From the NCBI RefSeq assembly GCF_012516315.1, contig NZ_CP051185.1, forward strand, positions 4,655,363-4,719,362: a stretch of DNA of 64,000 bases. Reading direction: 5' to 3'. Positions 47,006-54,635 of the stretch are shown one piece after another. Each line of letters starts with the position of its first letter. The first letter of the stretch is position 1. The notes beneath the pieces were generated by a model. It was not told the origin of the DNA and made no database searches. It saw nothing but the letters and a program-made list of their open reading frames with translations. The translations under genes were made by a program, and so were the position numbers. The stretch is from Limnospira fusiformis SAG 85.79 (GTDB lineage: Bacteria; Cyanobacteriota; Cyanobacteriia; Cyanobacteriales; Microcoleaceae).

Positions 47006-48133
47006 CTATCGCTTGACTTGTGGATATTTCCATTCGTATGTATTGGGGAACACAAAGTTGGTCATAGAAACGGAGATACTGGGTTCTAAAGACCGAACAT
47101 GATGCCACCAACCCACGGGAATAAAAATTGCCTCTCCGGGTTCTAAAATAAATTCAATGGGGATCACATTTTGAAATAATGGATATTTCTGATAGTCAGG
47201 ATTTTCTAAATCTACTTCGCTGAAAACCCCTATATGGTTATACAAAAACGGTGTTTGATAGGGAGGAATAATTCTGATTAATTTACGACCAGAAACTTGC
47301 GCTAATAATAAATTAACTGGGTCGTGATGCAAGGGGGTAACAGTTCCGGCTGGTCCATACCAGAAGAAGATACAACCTGATGTTTGTGTCGGGTCTAAAT
47401 ACTCTGTGAATATTTCCAGGTCATTTAACAATCCTTTAAGTTCAGGACGGTCTAAGTTTCTATTATTAGCGACCATATAGTAGTCGTTGGTTTGTTTACC
47501 GGAAACAACCCAATCAATATAATCAGCAAATCGCACAGTTTTTTGATGGCGCTGTAGGTTGATTTCATAGTCGGGGTCGGCTTCTCTTCCTGCTTGAATT
47601 TCGACCATGGCTTGTCCATAATTCTGTTTAAGATATTCTGGAGTCCATAATTCTAATGCCCGCCAGTTTTTGATAATATCAGTTAAAATTAAGGGGGTAT
47701 TTCGGGAATAGTAACTCTCCAAAAATTCCGACCGAGATACCCAGGGTTTGCGATCAATGCTTGGAGATGCTTCTGAAAGAGACGCTAATTGACTCTGAAT
47801 GGTCAGCATTGACTCGACTTTTTGCAAGAGTTGCACAAACTGCTTTCCGGCTTGTAAATATGGGTGATTGGTGGCTTGGTTAACTGCCTCTAAAGCTAGT
47901 TTTACGTCGATGCCTTGTTCTACCATTTTCTCGACTAAAACATGATCGGGAAATTCCAGGAGTTTATTGACGGCTATCCACTGTTGCCAATGGTCAGATA
48001 ATTTGGGTAATGGGGGTTGATTATTGACGGGAAGAGGCTGTTGATGCAGCCACTCTAAGCTAACTTTTTGGTCGGCGTGTATGGTGATATTAAGGGGAGG
48101 TAAGGTAATTTGTTTAATTTCCGGTTGATTCAT
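47006..48133 (-). CDS. JmjC-like cupin protein (cupin_8), probable Fe(II)/2-oxoglutarate hydroxylase
   Basis: 375 aa from ATG 48133 (an adjacent GTG 48136 is also in frame). Residues ~145-360 form a JmjC/cupin_8 core. The first iron ligands are in TPLHHDPVNLLLAQ (HxD), and the second histidine is in VGWWHHVRSLE. The N-terminal ~130 residues are helical. Members hydroxylate proteins or small molecules, and the substrate is unknown. It lies 190 bp upstream of the egtC-egtB pair on the same strand, so an iron/oxygen-chemistry cluster is possible but not proven. Confidence 0.8.
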   Translation of the reverse strand: MNQPEIKQITLPPLNITIHADQKVSLEWLHQQPLPVNNQPPLPKLSDHWQQWIAVNKLLEFPDHVLVEKMVEQGIDVKLALEAVNQATNHPYLQAGKQFVQLLQKVESMLTIQSQLASLSEASPSIDRKPWVSRSEFLESYYSRNTPLILTDIIKNWRALELWTPEYLKQNYGQAMVEIQAGREADPDYEINLQRHQKTVRFADYIDWVVSGKQTNDYYMVANNRNLDRPELKGLLNDLEIFTEYLDPTQTSGCIFFWYGPAGTVTPLHHDPVNLLLAQVSGRKLIRIIPPYQTPFLYNHIGVFSEVDLENPDYQKYPLFQNVIPIEFILEPGEAIFIPVGWWHHVRSLEPSISVSMTNFVFPNTYEWKYPQVKR

Positions 48134-48193
48134 CACTTTATATGGAGTTGCAAGGGTGGAATTTATCTATCAATTTTGTCGGGATTTTTAGGA

Positions 48194-48622
48194 TTAATTA
48201 TTAGTGGTATCAAATCGCCAAAATTGACGACTACTCCACAGAAAAGCTATGCCAAAGCTGAGGTTAAGCAAACCAATCATGGCGTTTCCCCACCCTATTA
48301 ATTTCATGGTGAAACCGATCGCGATCGCCATGGACAGAATAGCTAAGGTAATCCATCCAAATCGTGCTAAAATAGGATGGAGCGTATCGGTTTGAGGTTC
48401 TCTGATCCAGTCAACTAGGCGATCGAACAGGACTTGACCCGTAAATAATCCGATAGTCAGGGAAACCATCGCCCATAAAGCGTGCCATTCATCTAAGAAT
48501 AGCAGATAGGGCAGGTGAAACCATAGAATTGCACCGATCGCTAATAAACCCATACCTGCGACCATCCAAATGATACCAGCTATCCACGCTGGTGGGATTA
48601 TTGGAGATGAGGGATTTTCCAT
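48194..48622 (-). CDS. Small four-helix membrane protein of unknown function
   Basis: 142 aa with four hydrophobic helices (about 13-35, 45-65, 85-105 and 110-130) and short polar ends. No motif beyond the helices is recognised. It lies 61 bp upstream of the JmjC-like gene on the same strand and may be cotranscribed with it. Confidence 0.65.
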   Translation of the reverse strand: MENPSSPIIPPAWIAGIIWMVAGMGLLAIGAILWFHLPYLLFLDEWHALWAMVSLTIGLFTGQVLFDRLVDWIREPQTDTLHPILARFGWITLAILSMAIAIGFTMKLIGWGNAMIGLLNLSFGIAFLWSSRQFWRFDTTNN

Positions 48623-48771
48623 AGTTTAGATCTATTTCCAAAGCCAGACCGACCCAGACAGCCAGTAAGACACAGCCAGCCTGGGAAGTTGTGATCAATT
48701 ATAGATTAAGGTAACTATTCAGGCGGGCAACCATAAATAGTTGCCCTTACCTGTTAGGGATTATCTGGAAA

Positions 48772-49122
48772 CTAGCATTTTAGGTAATTTTCCCAAACAT
48801 ATCCTTCCATGACAGGGGTATAGATATAAACCCACTTACCATCAGGCGATCGTTCCCACACTTCCACCTCAACACCATCCGGGAGACTGCCAATAATTCT
48901 ACCACGAGGGGTAGCCCGAACATTCAGGGGAGTATCAGTCGGATCAGCGACAATACAGACGCGGGCGATTGACCTCTGATCTGCTTGTGTCTGGCTACTG
49001 CTTTCATCCCGATACCTTTGCCAAATCGACTCTCTGGCTACCGCCACACTATGGCTAATAGTCAGCAGAGAAACAACCCCTAAAAATAATAATCCTATTC
49101 CAATCCGCCGCCATTTACTCAT
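48772..49122 (-). CDS. Secreted SH3-domain (SH3b) protein
   Basis: 116 aa. A signal peptide with the hydrophobic core at residues ~7-25 ends near AVA-RE. A single bacterial SH3 module follows: PLNVRATPRGRIIGSLPDG, WVYIYTPVMEGYVWENYL. Such modules usually bind peptidoglycan or other wall polymers in the periplasm. Two cysteines, one in each half of the module, could form a disulfide. Confidence 0.8.
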   Translation of the reverse strand: MSKWRRIGIGLLFLGVVSLLTISHSVAVARESIWQRYRDESSSQTQADQRSIARVCIVADPTDTPLNVRATPRGRIIGSLPDGVEVEVWERSPDGKWVYIYTPVMEGYVWENYLKC

Positions 49123-49218
49123 GGTTCAACACTCCTTCTGTAGGTTAATGAAGCGGTAAATGCACCTGGAAAAGGATTCAAAACTGAACATCTGAATTAT
49201 AAATCAAATCTCCCCAAA

Positions 49219-50049
49219 TTAATCATCTGATTTTTTGGATAACATTTCGGCAAATTTGAGCAAGGTTGACCCATAGCGATCGCCAGCGACCTCCAGCAAA
49301 TCATTATGACCAGCCCCCTCAACCCAGAGAGACATTCTCGGGCCGTCAAAACCATAATAAAGCCTCTGTCCGTGGTCAAAGGGAATCACCCGATCGCGAT
49401 CGCCATGTATAATCAAAACCGGAACCTCGACATTTTGAAGATTAGCCAAATTGGGGAAACGGTCAAAAGGAAAAATAGGAATCCGCGTTACCACCCGGAA
49501 TGTACTAATAAAACCACTTTCAATCACCAACCCCCCCACTAATTCCCGCGCCGCCAGGTGGGTTGAGGGACCACTACCGACCGATCGCCCGTAGACAATA
49601 ATACGCTCAGGGGGAACCTGTAAAACTTGGGTAAGATGGTAATAAGCGGCTTCTATGGCTTGATAAGCGCCCGCCACCGAGGGTGTGGCGCCACTAAGCC
49701 CATAACCGGGATAGTCATAGGCGAATACAGAAAAACCGATATCCCGTAGATTTTCCAGGCGAGACCGAATATCCCCCAAATCTTCAGCATTACCGTGGCT
49801 GTAGAGAATGGTATACTTAGCGGTGGGATTGGGAAGATACAAAGCAGCAATGGGTACTCCGTCAGCGGTCGTCAGGAAAGTGAGATCCTGGGTTTTCTCA
49901 TAACTGGGGGGACGAGGCAAAAAAATCAGGCGATCGCTTTTAAAATATGCCCAAACACCCACTATTATATAAATCGCCAAGATTGAAGTAACTATCCGGC
50001 GCAGAGAAAAGTCTCCAATAACCCATTTTTTGATTTTGGCATTATTCAT
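49219..50049 (-). CDS. Alpha/beta-hydrolase, BEM46/ABHD13-like, membrane anchored
   Basis: 276 aa. An N-terminal hydrophobic helix (about 14-34) anchors the protein. The active site looks complete: nucleophile serine in VYGRSVGSGPS (about residue 150), aspartate in IHGDRDRVIPF and histidine in EGAGHNDLLE. The substrate is unknown; related proteins are lipid or ester hydrolases. Its start is only 18 bp from the start of gcvH on the other strand, so the two promoters must lie inside the opposite genes. Confidence 0.85.
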   Translation of the reverse strand: MNNAKIKKWVIGDFSLRRIVTSILAIYIIVGVWAYFKSDRLIFLPRPPSYEKTQDLTFLTTADGVPIAALYLPNPTAKYTILYSHGNAEDLGDIRSRLENLRDIGFSVFAYDYPGYGLSGATPSVAGAYQAIEAAYYHLTQVLQVPPERIIVYGRSVGSGPSTHLAARELVGGLVIESGFISTFRVVTRIPIFPFDRFPNLANLQNVEVPVLIIHGDRDRVIPFDHGQRLYYGFDGPRMSLWVEGAGHNDLLEVAGDRYGSTLLKFAEMLSKKSDD

Positions 50050-50067
50050 AGATGATGAGGACCATAA

Positions 50068-50457
50068 ATGACCATGGAATTTCCCGACGACCTCAAATAT
50101 TTAGATAGCCACGAGTATGTGCGTCTTGATGGCGAAATTGCTACCATTGGTATTAGCGCCTTCGCCGTTGACCAATTAGGTGATATTGTGTTCTTAGAAT
50201 TGCCCGATGTCAATGATGCCTTAGAGAAAGGCGAAACCTTTGGTAATGTGGAATCGGTCAAAGCCGTTGAGGAACTCAAGGCTCCCGTTAGTGGTACAGT
50301 TGTGGAACGTAATGATGCGATCGTAGAAGCACCGGAAGAATTAGCCGATGACCCCTATGGAGAAGGCTGGCTGCTGAAAGTCCGCATAGGCGATGAATCA
50401 GACCTTGATGATGCCCTATCTGCTGATGAATATAGGGCCTTAGTCGAAGGGGAATGA
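50068..50457 (+). CDS. gcvH: Glycine cleavage system H protein
   Basis: 129 aa, standard size. The lipoyl-attachment lysine is in [16 protein letters not shown] (about residue 68). GcvH carries the aminomethyl group between the P, T and L proteins during glycine cleavage, which is central to photorespiration in cyanobacteria. GATGAGG lies 9-15 bases upstream of ATG 50068; ATG 50074 is also possible. The other gcv genes are not adjacent. Confidence 0.96.
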   Translation: MTMEFPDDLKYLDSHEYVRLDGEIATIGISAFAVDQLGDIVFLELPDVNDALEKGETFGNVESVKAVEELKAPVSGTVVERNDAIVEAPEELADDPYGEGWLLKVRIGDESDLDDALSADEYRALVEGE

Positions 50458-50653
50458 ATCTGCCAAAAACCTACCTACCTAGTCTAAGACTGCGGGGCAG
50501 AACTTGCAATTTTTCCCATTTGGATTTAGACTGCCCTATCAAATAGAACATTAGCATGAGTTTTCATTGTCTATGCTGTGGCTATGGCGATCGCCTTTGC
50601 GTAAGTCATGCCAGATCAATCCCTAGGATTTGGTTTCTGAAAACTGCGACATT

Positions 50654-50666
50654 GAAAACGGTTTTC
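50654..50666. promoter_or_regulatory. Small palindrome upstream of sigF
   Basis: GAAAACGGTTTTC is a 13-bp palindrome about 80 bp before the sigma factor start, a possible operator. It is unmatched to a known regulator. Confidence 0.25.
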
Positions 50667-50747
50667 GCTTGCCATTTAGTTCTAACTGGGTTATAATCAA
50701 TACAGCCCAACCTATACCCCTGCTTTAACCTAATTCAGGATCTCGCC

Positions 50748-51515
50748 ATGCAGACCACAGTTAGTAACCAACTCAAATCTGAAAGCCTGGAGTTGCTGCG
50801 CGAGTACCAGCACTCCCCGTCTAACAGTGTCCGTAATCAACTTGTCCAAATCAACATTGGATTGGTCCGTAAAGAAGTCCACCACTGGCTCAACCAATGT
50901 ACGGAAAGCTATGATGATTTGTTACAGGTGGGCTGTATTGGCTTGATTAGAGCCATAGAAAGGTTTGATATGTCTAAAGGTCATGCCTTTAGCTCCTTTG
51001 CTATTCCCTACATTCGCGGGGAAATTCAGCACTATTTGCGTGATAAGAGTCCCTCCGTCCGAGTTCCCCGTCAGTGGCTAACTCTACTGCGTAAAGCCAC
51101 CCCATGTATTCAAGATTTACAAGTCAAGTTGGGACGCAAGCCGACCGATGCGGAAATAGCCTCAGCCCTAGAAATTTCTGTAGAGGAATGGAACCAGGTT
51201 AAACTTGCTTCCCAAAATAGATCTCTGTTGAGTTTAGACGCCCCCATTCAGGACGAAGAAGAAGGATCAACCAGCCTTGGTGATTTAGTTCCAGATACTC
51301 GTTACCGCAGTTTCCAACTAGCCCAAGAAGATCAAATTCGTCTCCAGCAAGCACTGGGACATTTAGAAGACGGGACTCGCAAAGTTTTAGAGTTTGTGTT
51401 TCTCTATGACCTCACCCAAAAAGAAACAGCGGAAAAATTGGGAATTAGTGCGGTTACAGTCTCTCGGCGAGTTAAACGGGGTTTAAGCCTGCTCAAAACC
51501 ATGATGAATGGCTGA
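50748..51515 (+). CDS. sigF: Group 3 RNA polymerase sigma factor, SigF type
   Basis: 255 aa of the sigma-B/F/G class: region 2 has YDDLLQVGCIGLIRAIERFD and FAIPYIRGEIQHYLRDKS, region 3 has RKPTDAEIASALEIS, and region 4 has the HTH QKETAEKLGISAVTVSRRVKRGL. In cyanobacteria SigF controls type IV pili, motility and surface functions. An EbsA-like pilus gene lies about 3 kb away. No anti-sigma gene is adjacent. A strong terminator follows. Confidence 0.9.
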   Translation: MQTTVSNQLKSESLELLREYQHSPSNSVRNQLVQINIGLVRKEVHHWLNQCTESYDDLLQVGCIGLIRAIERFDMSKGHAFSSFAIPYIRGEIQHYLRDKSPSVRVPRQWLTLLRKATPCIQDLQVKLGRKPTDAEIASALEISVEEWNQVKLASQNRSLLSLDAPIQDEEEGSTSLGDLVPDTRYRSFQLAQEDQIRLQQALGHLEDGTRKVLEFVFLYDLTQKETAEKLGISAVTVSRRVKRGLSLLKTMMNG

Positions 51516-51563
51516 TCCGATTCTGTATAGGTAGCCTGCATAGGTAGCCCCAAATAATTCACA

Positions 51564-51595
51564 AAAGCCCGATCCATTGCGTACCGGGCTTTTTT
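51564..51595 (+). terminator. Terminator after sigF
   Basis: AAAGCCCG (51564-51571) pairs with CGGGCTTT (51585-51592) around a 13-nt loop and is followed by T residues. Confidence 0.85.
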
Positions 51596-51639
51596 CGTCA
51601 ATGGGGAATGGTGGTTTTGCGGTTTTCTCAGCGTACCCC

Positions 51640-51680
51640 TTGACAACTGATATCAGTTAATGATATCAATTAACTGTTAT
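51640..51680. promoter_or_regulatory. Promoter/operator region of the HicA/HicB-like pair
   Basis: TTGACA at 51640-51645 is followed by repeated TGATATCA half-sites (51648-51655 and 51661-51668) and a TGTTATCA variant, including a near palindrome GTTAAT-GATATC-AATTAAC. The overlap of promoter and repeats is what an autorepressed toxin-antitoxin promoter looks like. Confidence 0.5.
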
Positions 51681-51694
51681 CAACATCGGTGATA

Positions 51695-52015
51695 ATGCAG
51701 ACACTTCCTCCAAAGACTAATCAATATCGAGAACTCCAAGTGGTAGGTGGGTTAAATGGGAAACATCGTCGCACTTTTAAGGCAATTTACACAAACCCGG
51801 TTCGGTCAGATATTGTCTGGACTGATGTTGAAAGTCTGTTTATAGCGCTGGGCGCGATCGCCCGCGAAGGGAGAGGATCTCGGGTACGGGTGGCCTTGAA
51901 CGGTGTCAAAGCTGTTTTTCACGAACCACACCCGGAAAAAGAGATGGGTAAGGGTGCTGTTAAAAGCGTCCGGGAATTTTTAGAAAACGCGGGAGTTGCC
52001 CCCATGTCTGACTAA
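51695..52015 (+). CDS. HicA-like toxin family protein
   Basis: 106 aa from ATG 51695. The centre matches the HicA double-stranded-RNA-binding-like fold (WTDVESLFIALGA...GRGSRVRVALNG) and ends with VKSVREFLENAGV. The catalytic histidine of classical HicA would lie in the GxGSH stretch; here the stretch reads GRGSRV, with histidine only later at FHEPHP. It may be an altered or inactive member. The HicB-like gene follows 161 bp downstream. Confidence 0.7.
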   Translation: MQTLPPKTNQYRELQVVGGLNGKHRRTFKAIYTNPVRSDIVWTDVESLFIALGAIAREGRGSRVRVALNGVKAVFHEPHPEKEMGKGAVKSVREFLENAGVAPMSD

Positions 52016-52176
52016 GATATCTATTAGAAAGGGGGTAACGAGCAATGTTACCCCTACCCAAAGTGACTCCAAAATATACTAACCAGTCCAGCCATTGCCG
52101 GATCGTGCCACAGAATTCTACAGATTATCCTAGAAACTTAATTTTACCATTTAGACGGTCAAGAACTGAGGGAAAT

Positions 52177-52515
52177 ATGCTGACATATAAGGGTTACAGT
52201 GGTCAAATTGAAGTTGATATAGAAAACGGCATCCTGTTTGGTCGCGTCTTGGATATTAGGGATACGATTACTTTTCAGGGAAAAACTGTTGAGGAAGCGA
52301 GTCAAGCCTTTCGTGACTCGGTTGATGATTATCTGGAGTTTTGCGAAGAGTTAGGGGAAAAACCTGATAAGCCTTTCTCTGGAAAATTGCCGTTTCGGAC
52401 GACACCGGATCTACACCGAAAAATTTTTCTGGCGGCGGCTTCGGCGGGAAAAAGCATTAATGCTTGGATGGAAGAGGTTATAAAAGATGCAGCTAATCGT
52501 ACTTTCCAGAACTAA
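52177..52515 (+). CDS. HicB-like antitoxin with a ribbon-helix-helix domain
   Basis: 112 aa from ATG 52177, with GAGGG just upstream; the frame extends back to 52045 but that part resembles no HicB. The N-terminal HicB partial RNase-H-like fold (YKGYSGQIEVD...GRVLDIRDTITFQGKTVEEA) is followed by a C-terminal ribbon-helix-helix (FRTTPDLHRKIFLAAASAGKSINAWMEEVI). HicB proteins neutralise HicA and repress the operon. Confidence 0.82.
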   Translation: MLTYKGYSGQIEVDIENGILFGRVLDIRDTITFQGKTVEEASQAFRDSVDDYLEFCEELGEKPDKPFSGKLPFRTTPDLHRKIFLAAASAGKSINAWMEEVIKDAANRTFQN

Positions 52516-52536
52516 TGGAAGTTTTTGATCAGATAG

Positions 52537-52590
52537 CGGAAACCCTCTCCCGGCTCTCTCCCAGAGTGAGAGGGGGCCAGAGAGGGATTT
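52537..52590. repeat. C/G-rich palindromic intergenic repeat
   Basis: Another copy of the CCCTCTCCC...GAGAGGG repeat family seen at 1582 and 14245, here just after the hicB stop. Confidence 0.55.
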
Positions 52591-52618
52591 TGATGATCCA
52601 TTCAGGGGTTCAAGGTTG

Positions 52619-52771
52619 CTACATTTGGCGCATTTCAGCTTCAAGCATTCGGACTAAATTTTCATCTCCCTTGGCTCTAGCTACCTCAAGTCTATATTCC
52701 AGACGTTTTTGGATGTTAGCGCGATGGGTTTGGGATAGCTGGTTGACTTCTTTTCTAAAATCTTTGTTCAT
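52619..52771 (-). CDS. Conserved-looking 50-aa helical protein
   Basis: ATG 52771 to TAG 52619-52621 encodes 50 residues with strong heptad character: RLEYRLEVARAKGDENLV followed by RMLEAEMRQM. The pattern is the kind seen in short helical proteins of cyanobacteria, but I name no family. It is too short for ordinary gene finders. There is no clear ribosome binding site. It may be a genuine small regulator or subunit. Confidence 0.55.
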   Translation of the reverse strand: MNKDFRKEVNQLSQTHRANIQKRLEYRLEVARAKGDENLVRMLEAEMRQM

Positions 52772-52987
52772 GATAAGCGGTTTTGATGTCAAGTTTATGG
52801 TTTAATCCTGCCTCCTCTATTATTATATCTCTATTCAACGGAGAATCAGCGATCGCCTCCCGAAAAATTTAATGTTTCGTAACCTAGGACACAGTTTTTG
52901 AACTGGCAAAATGTATGAGGGTGGTTATCGGTGACGGGCAAGAGGCGATGGGACTGGGTTGCGGCTCGACGATCGCCGGATAGTGTG

Positions 52988-54076
52988 CTATTGAAGCAGT
53001 TGGAGCAATCGGGTAGTATCGAATTTTTCCGCCATAATTTGGGTCATACAGTCAACCTTAACCCGATCATGGATACGGACGCGACCAAAAGCGCGATCGA
53101 TGCTTTCCACGGTGGTGAGAGTATCGAGGTCAACACACAAAATGGGAATCTCCAACTCTTCAGCGCGGGTAATCACAATTTGAGCTGGGGGAAGTTGACC
53201 GGTGAGAATCAAGCAATGGGTAGACTGTTCCAAAGCGGCCATTTGAATATCAGTGCGATCGCCGCCTGTCACCACCGCCATATTATGTGATTGGCTAAAA
53301 TACTTCATGGCGGAACTAACATTCATCGCCCCCACACTGAGAGTTTCCACAATCAAATCCAAACGTTCGTGACCACAAACCACCTGGGCTTCAAGCTGCG
53401 CCACCAACTCGCGCACCGTGACACTACGAAGCAGCGCATTTCTAGGAAGGATACCCAAAACCGGAATCCCCGCATTTTCCAGAAAAGGCTTAATCTGAGT
53501 TTCGACCTTAGCAACCTGTTGGTCGGTGACATCATTAAGCACAATTGCGATTAAGCGATCGCCCAAACGTTCTTTCGCCGATAGTACCTCATCCAAGAGA
53601 CTATGGGAGTGACAACGAACCACCAACATAACCGCCGTATCCAAAACCTCAGCCATGCGGGGTACAGATAAATTAAAAAGACTCCCCTCCTGTAAAGTTC
53701 CGGGACCCTCAAGCAACACCAAATTCCCAGCAATTTGCTGGAGATAGTGAGTCAAAGCCTGGTGATAATAATTTAGATCTTGATGATATAGATGTTTATC
53801 AATTGTTACCTGATCAAGCATTAAGATAGGCGATCGCATATAAACTTCCGAAAGCCCCAAAGTCTGAGCAATAAAGTCACAATCAGCATCAACTTGATGA
53901 TCACAATCATCATCAAAATCAGTTCCCAAAGGTTTCCCGTAAGCAATATCAAACCCCAGATTCCGCAACTGAGGTACTAAACCGAGGGTGACAGCAGACT
54001 TACCACTAGAAGGCTCAATTGATCCAATTAATACATACTTGACGGGTTTAGCCACACCAGTAACTCCTAAACTCAT
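52988..54076 (-). CDS. BioD-like ATPase with DRTGG domain (phosphotransacetylase N-terminal family)
   Basis: 362 aa from ATG 54076; a GTG at 54109 would add 11 residues. The N-terminal domain resembles dethiobiotin synthetase/cobyrinate amidase ATPases (YVLIGSIEPSSGKSAVTLGL as Walker A; VLLEGPGTLQEGS). From about residue 215 a DRTGG domain follows, as in the regulatory part of Pta (SVGAMNVSSAMKYF, VVTGGDRTDIQMAAL). The ligand is unknown. It lies 94 bp downstream of ebsA on the same strand and may share its transcript. Confidence 0.85.
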   Translation of the reverse strand: MSLGVTGVAKPVKYVLIGSIEPSSGKSAVTLGLVPQLRNLGFDIAYGKPLGTDFDDDCDHQVDADCDFIAQTLGLSEVYMRSPILMLDQVTIDKHLYHQDLNYYHQALTHYLQQIAGNLVLLEGPGTLQEGSLFNLSVPRMAEVLDTAVMLVVRCHSHSLLDEVLSAKERLGDRLIAIVLNDVTDQQVAKVETQIKPFLENAGIPVLGILPRNALLRSVTVRELVAQLEAQVVCGHERLDLIVETLSVGAMNVSSAMKYFSQSHNMAVVTGGDRTDIQMAALEQSTHCLILTGQLPPAQIVITRAEELEIPILCVDLDTLTTVESIDRAFGRVRIHDRVKVDCMTQIMAEKFDTTRLLQLLQ

Positions 54077-54170
54077 GAACTCGGACTTAATTTTGACAAT
54101 GTAGCGCACAGATGTTGTCTATAACCAACACCCCACCTAGACTAACTATCTTAACTTGAGTCTATCTATT

Positions 54171-54557
54171 TCATTCCATGTGTAGCAATTTTTTATAAAA
54201 TTCCTGTGAAAAATCAATCACATGATGATGCTTGAAACTGTAGACCACCTGAATCAAGTGCTTCATAAACTCATAATTGGGCATCATCACTTCATAAGTT
54301 AGATCAGCATTATGCTCAAACATCACCCGACATCGAGTAAGGTCAGCCGGAAGCATAGAAGTATTCCAGGTGGCCACAAAAGGAATATCCTCACCCCCCT
54401 CGATTTTCCGTGCCCCCTCCAAACTCTTGTGTTGGTAGAGGCTCATAGACCAAGGCAAATATCGCCGTCTCTTTTCATCATAATAGGGTAGATAAACCAC
54501 CAAGTCCCGTTTTTCAGCCTGTTTGAGGTCTTTGAGAATAGCAGCCGAATCACTCAT
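54171..54557 (-). CDS. ebsA: EbsA-like protein (type IV pilus assembly/biofilm regulation)
   Basis: 128 aa without signal or membrane helix. The sequence VVYLPYYDEKRRRYLPW, then EGARKIEGGEDIPFVATW and LTRCRVMFEHNADLTYEV, fits my recollection of the cyanobacterial EbsA family, a small protein that works with PilB and PilC in pilus assembly and affects biofilm formation. GGAGG lies 6 bases before ATG 54557. The IsrB element ends immediately upstream. Confidence 0.65.
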   Translation of the reverse strand: MSDSAAILKDLKQAEKRDLVVYLPYYDEKRRRYLPWSMSLYQHKSLEGARKIEGGEDIPFVATWNTSMLPADLTRCRVMFEHNADLTYEVMMPNYEFMKHLIQVVYSFKHHHVIDFSQEFYKKLLHME

Positions 54558-54635
54558 CAGAAACCTCCGGGAGCTTGGAAACCCAGTGTCTTTAGACCTG
54601 GGAGGAAAAGTGACTCGTGCGGCTTTAGCCGCCTA

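Noticed and set aside
52931..53290. 119-aa plus-strand ORF
   Set aside because: Almost entirely antisense to the DRTGG protein gene, with no recognisable domain.
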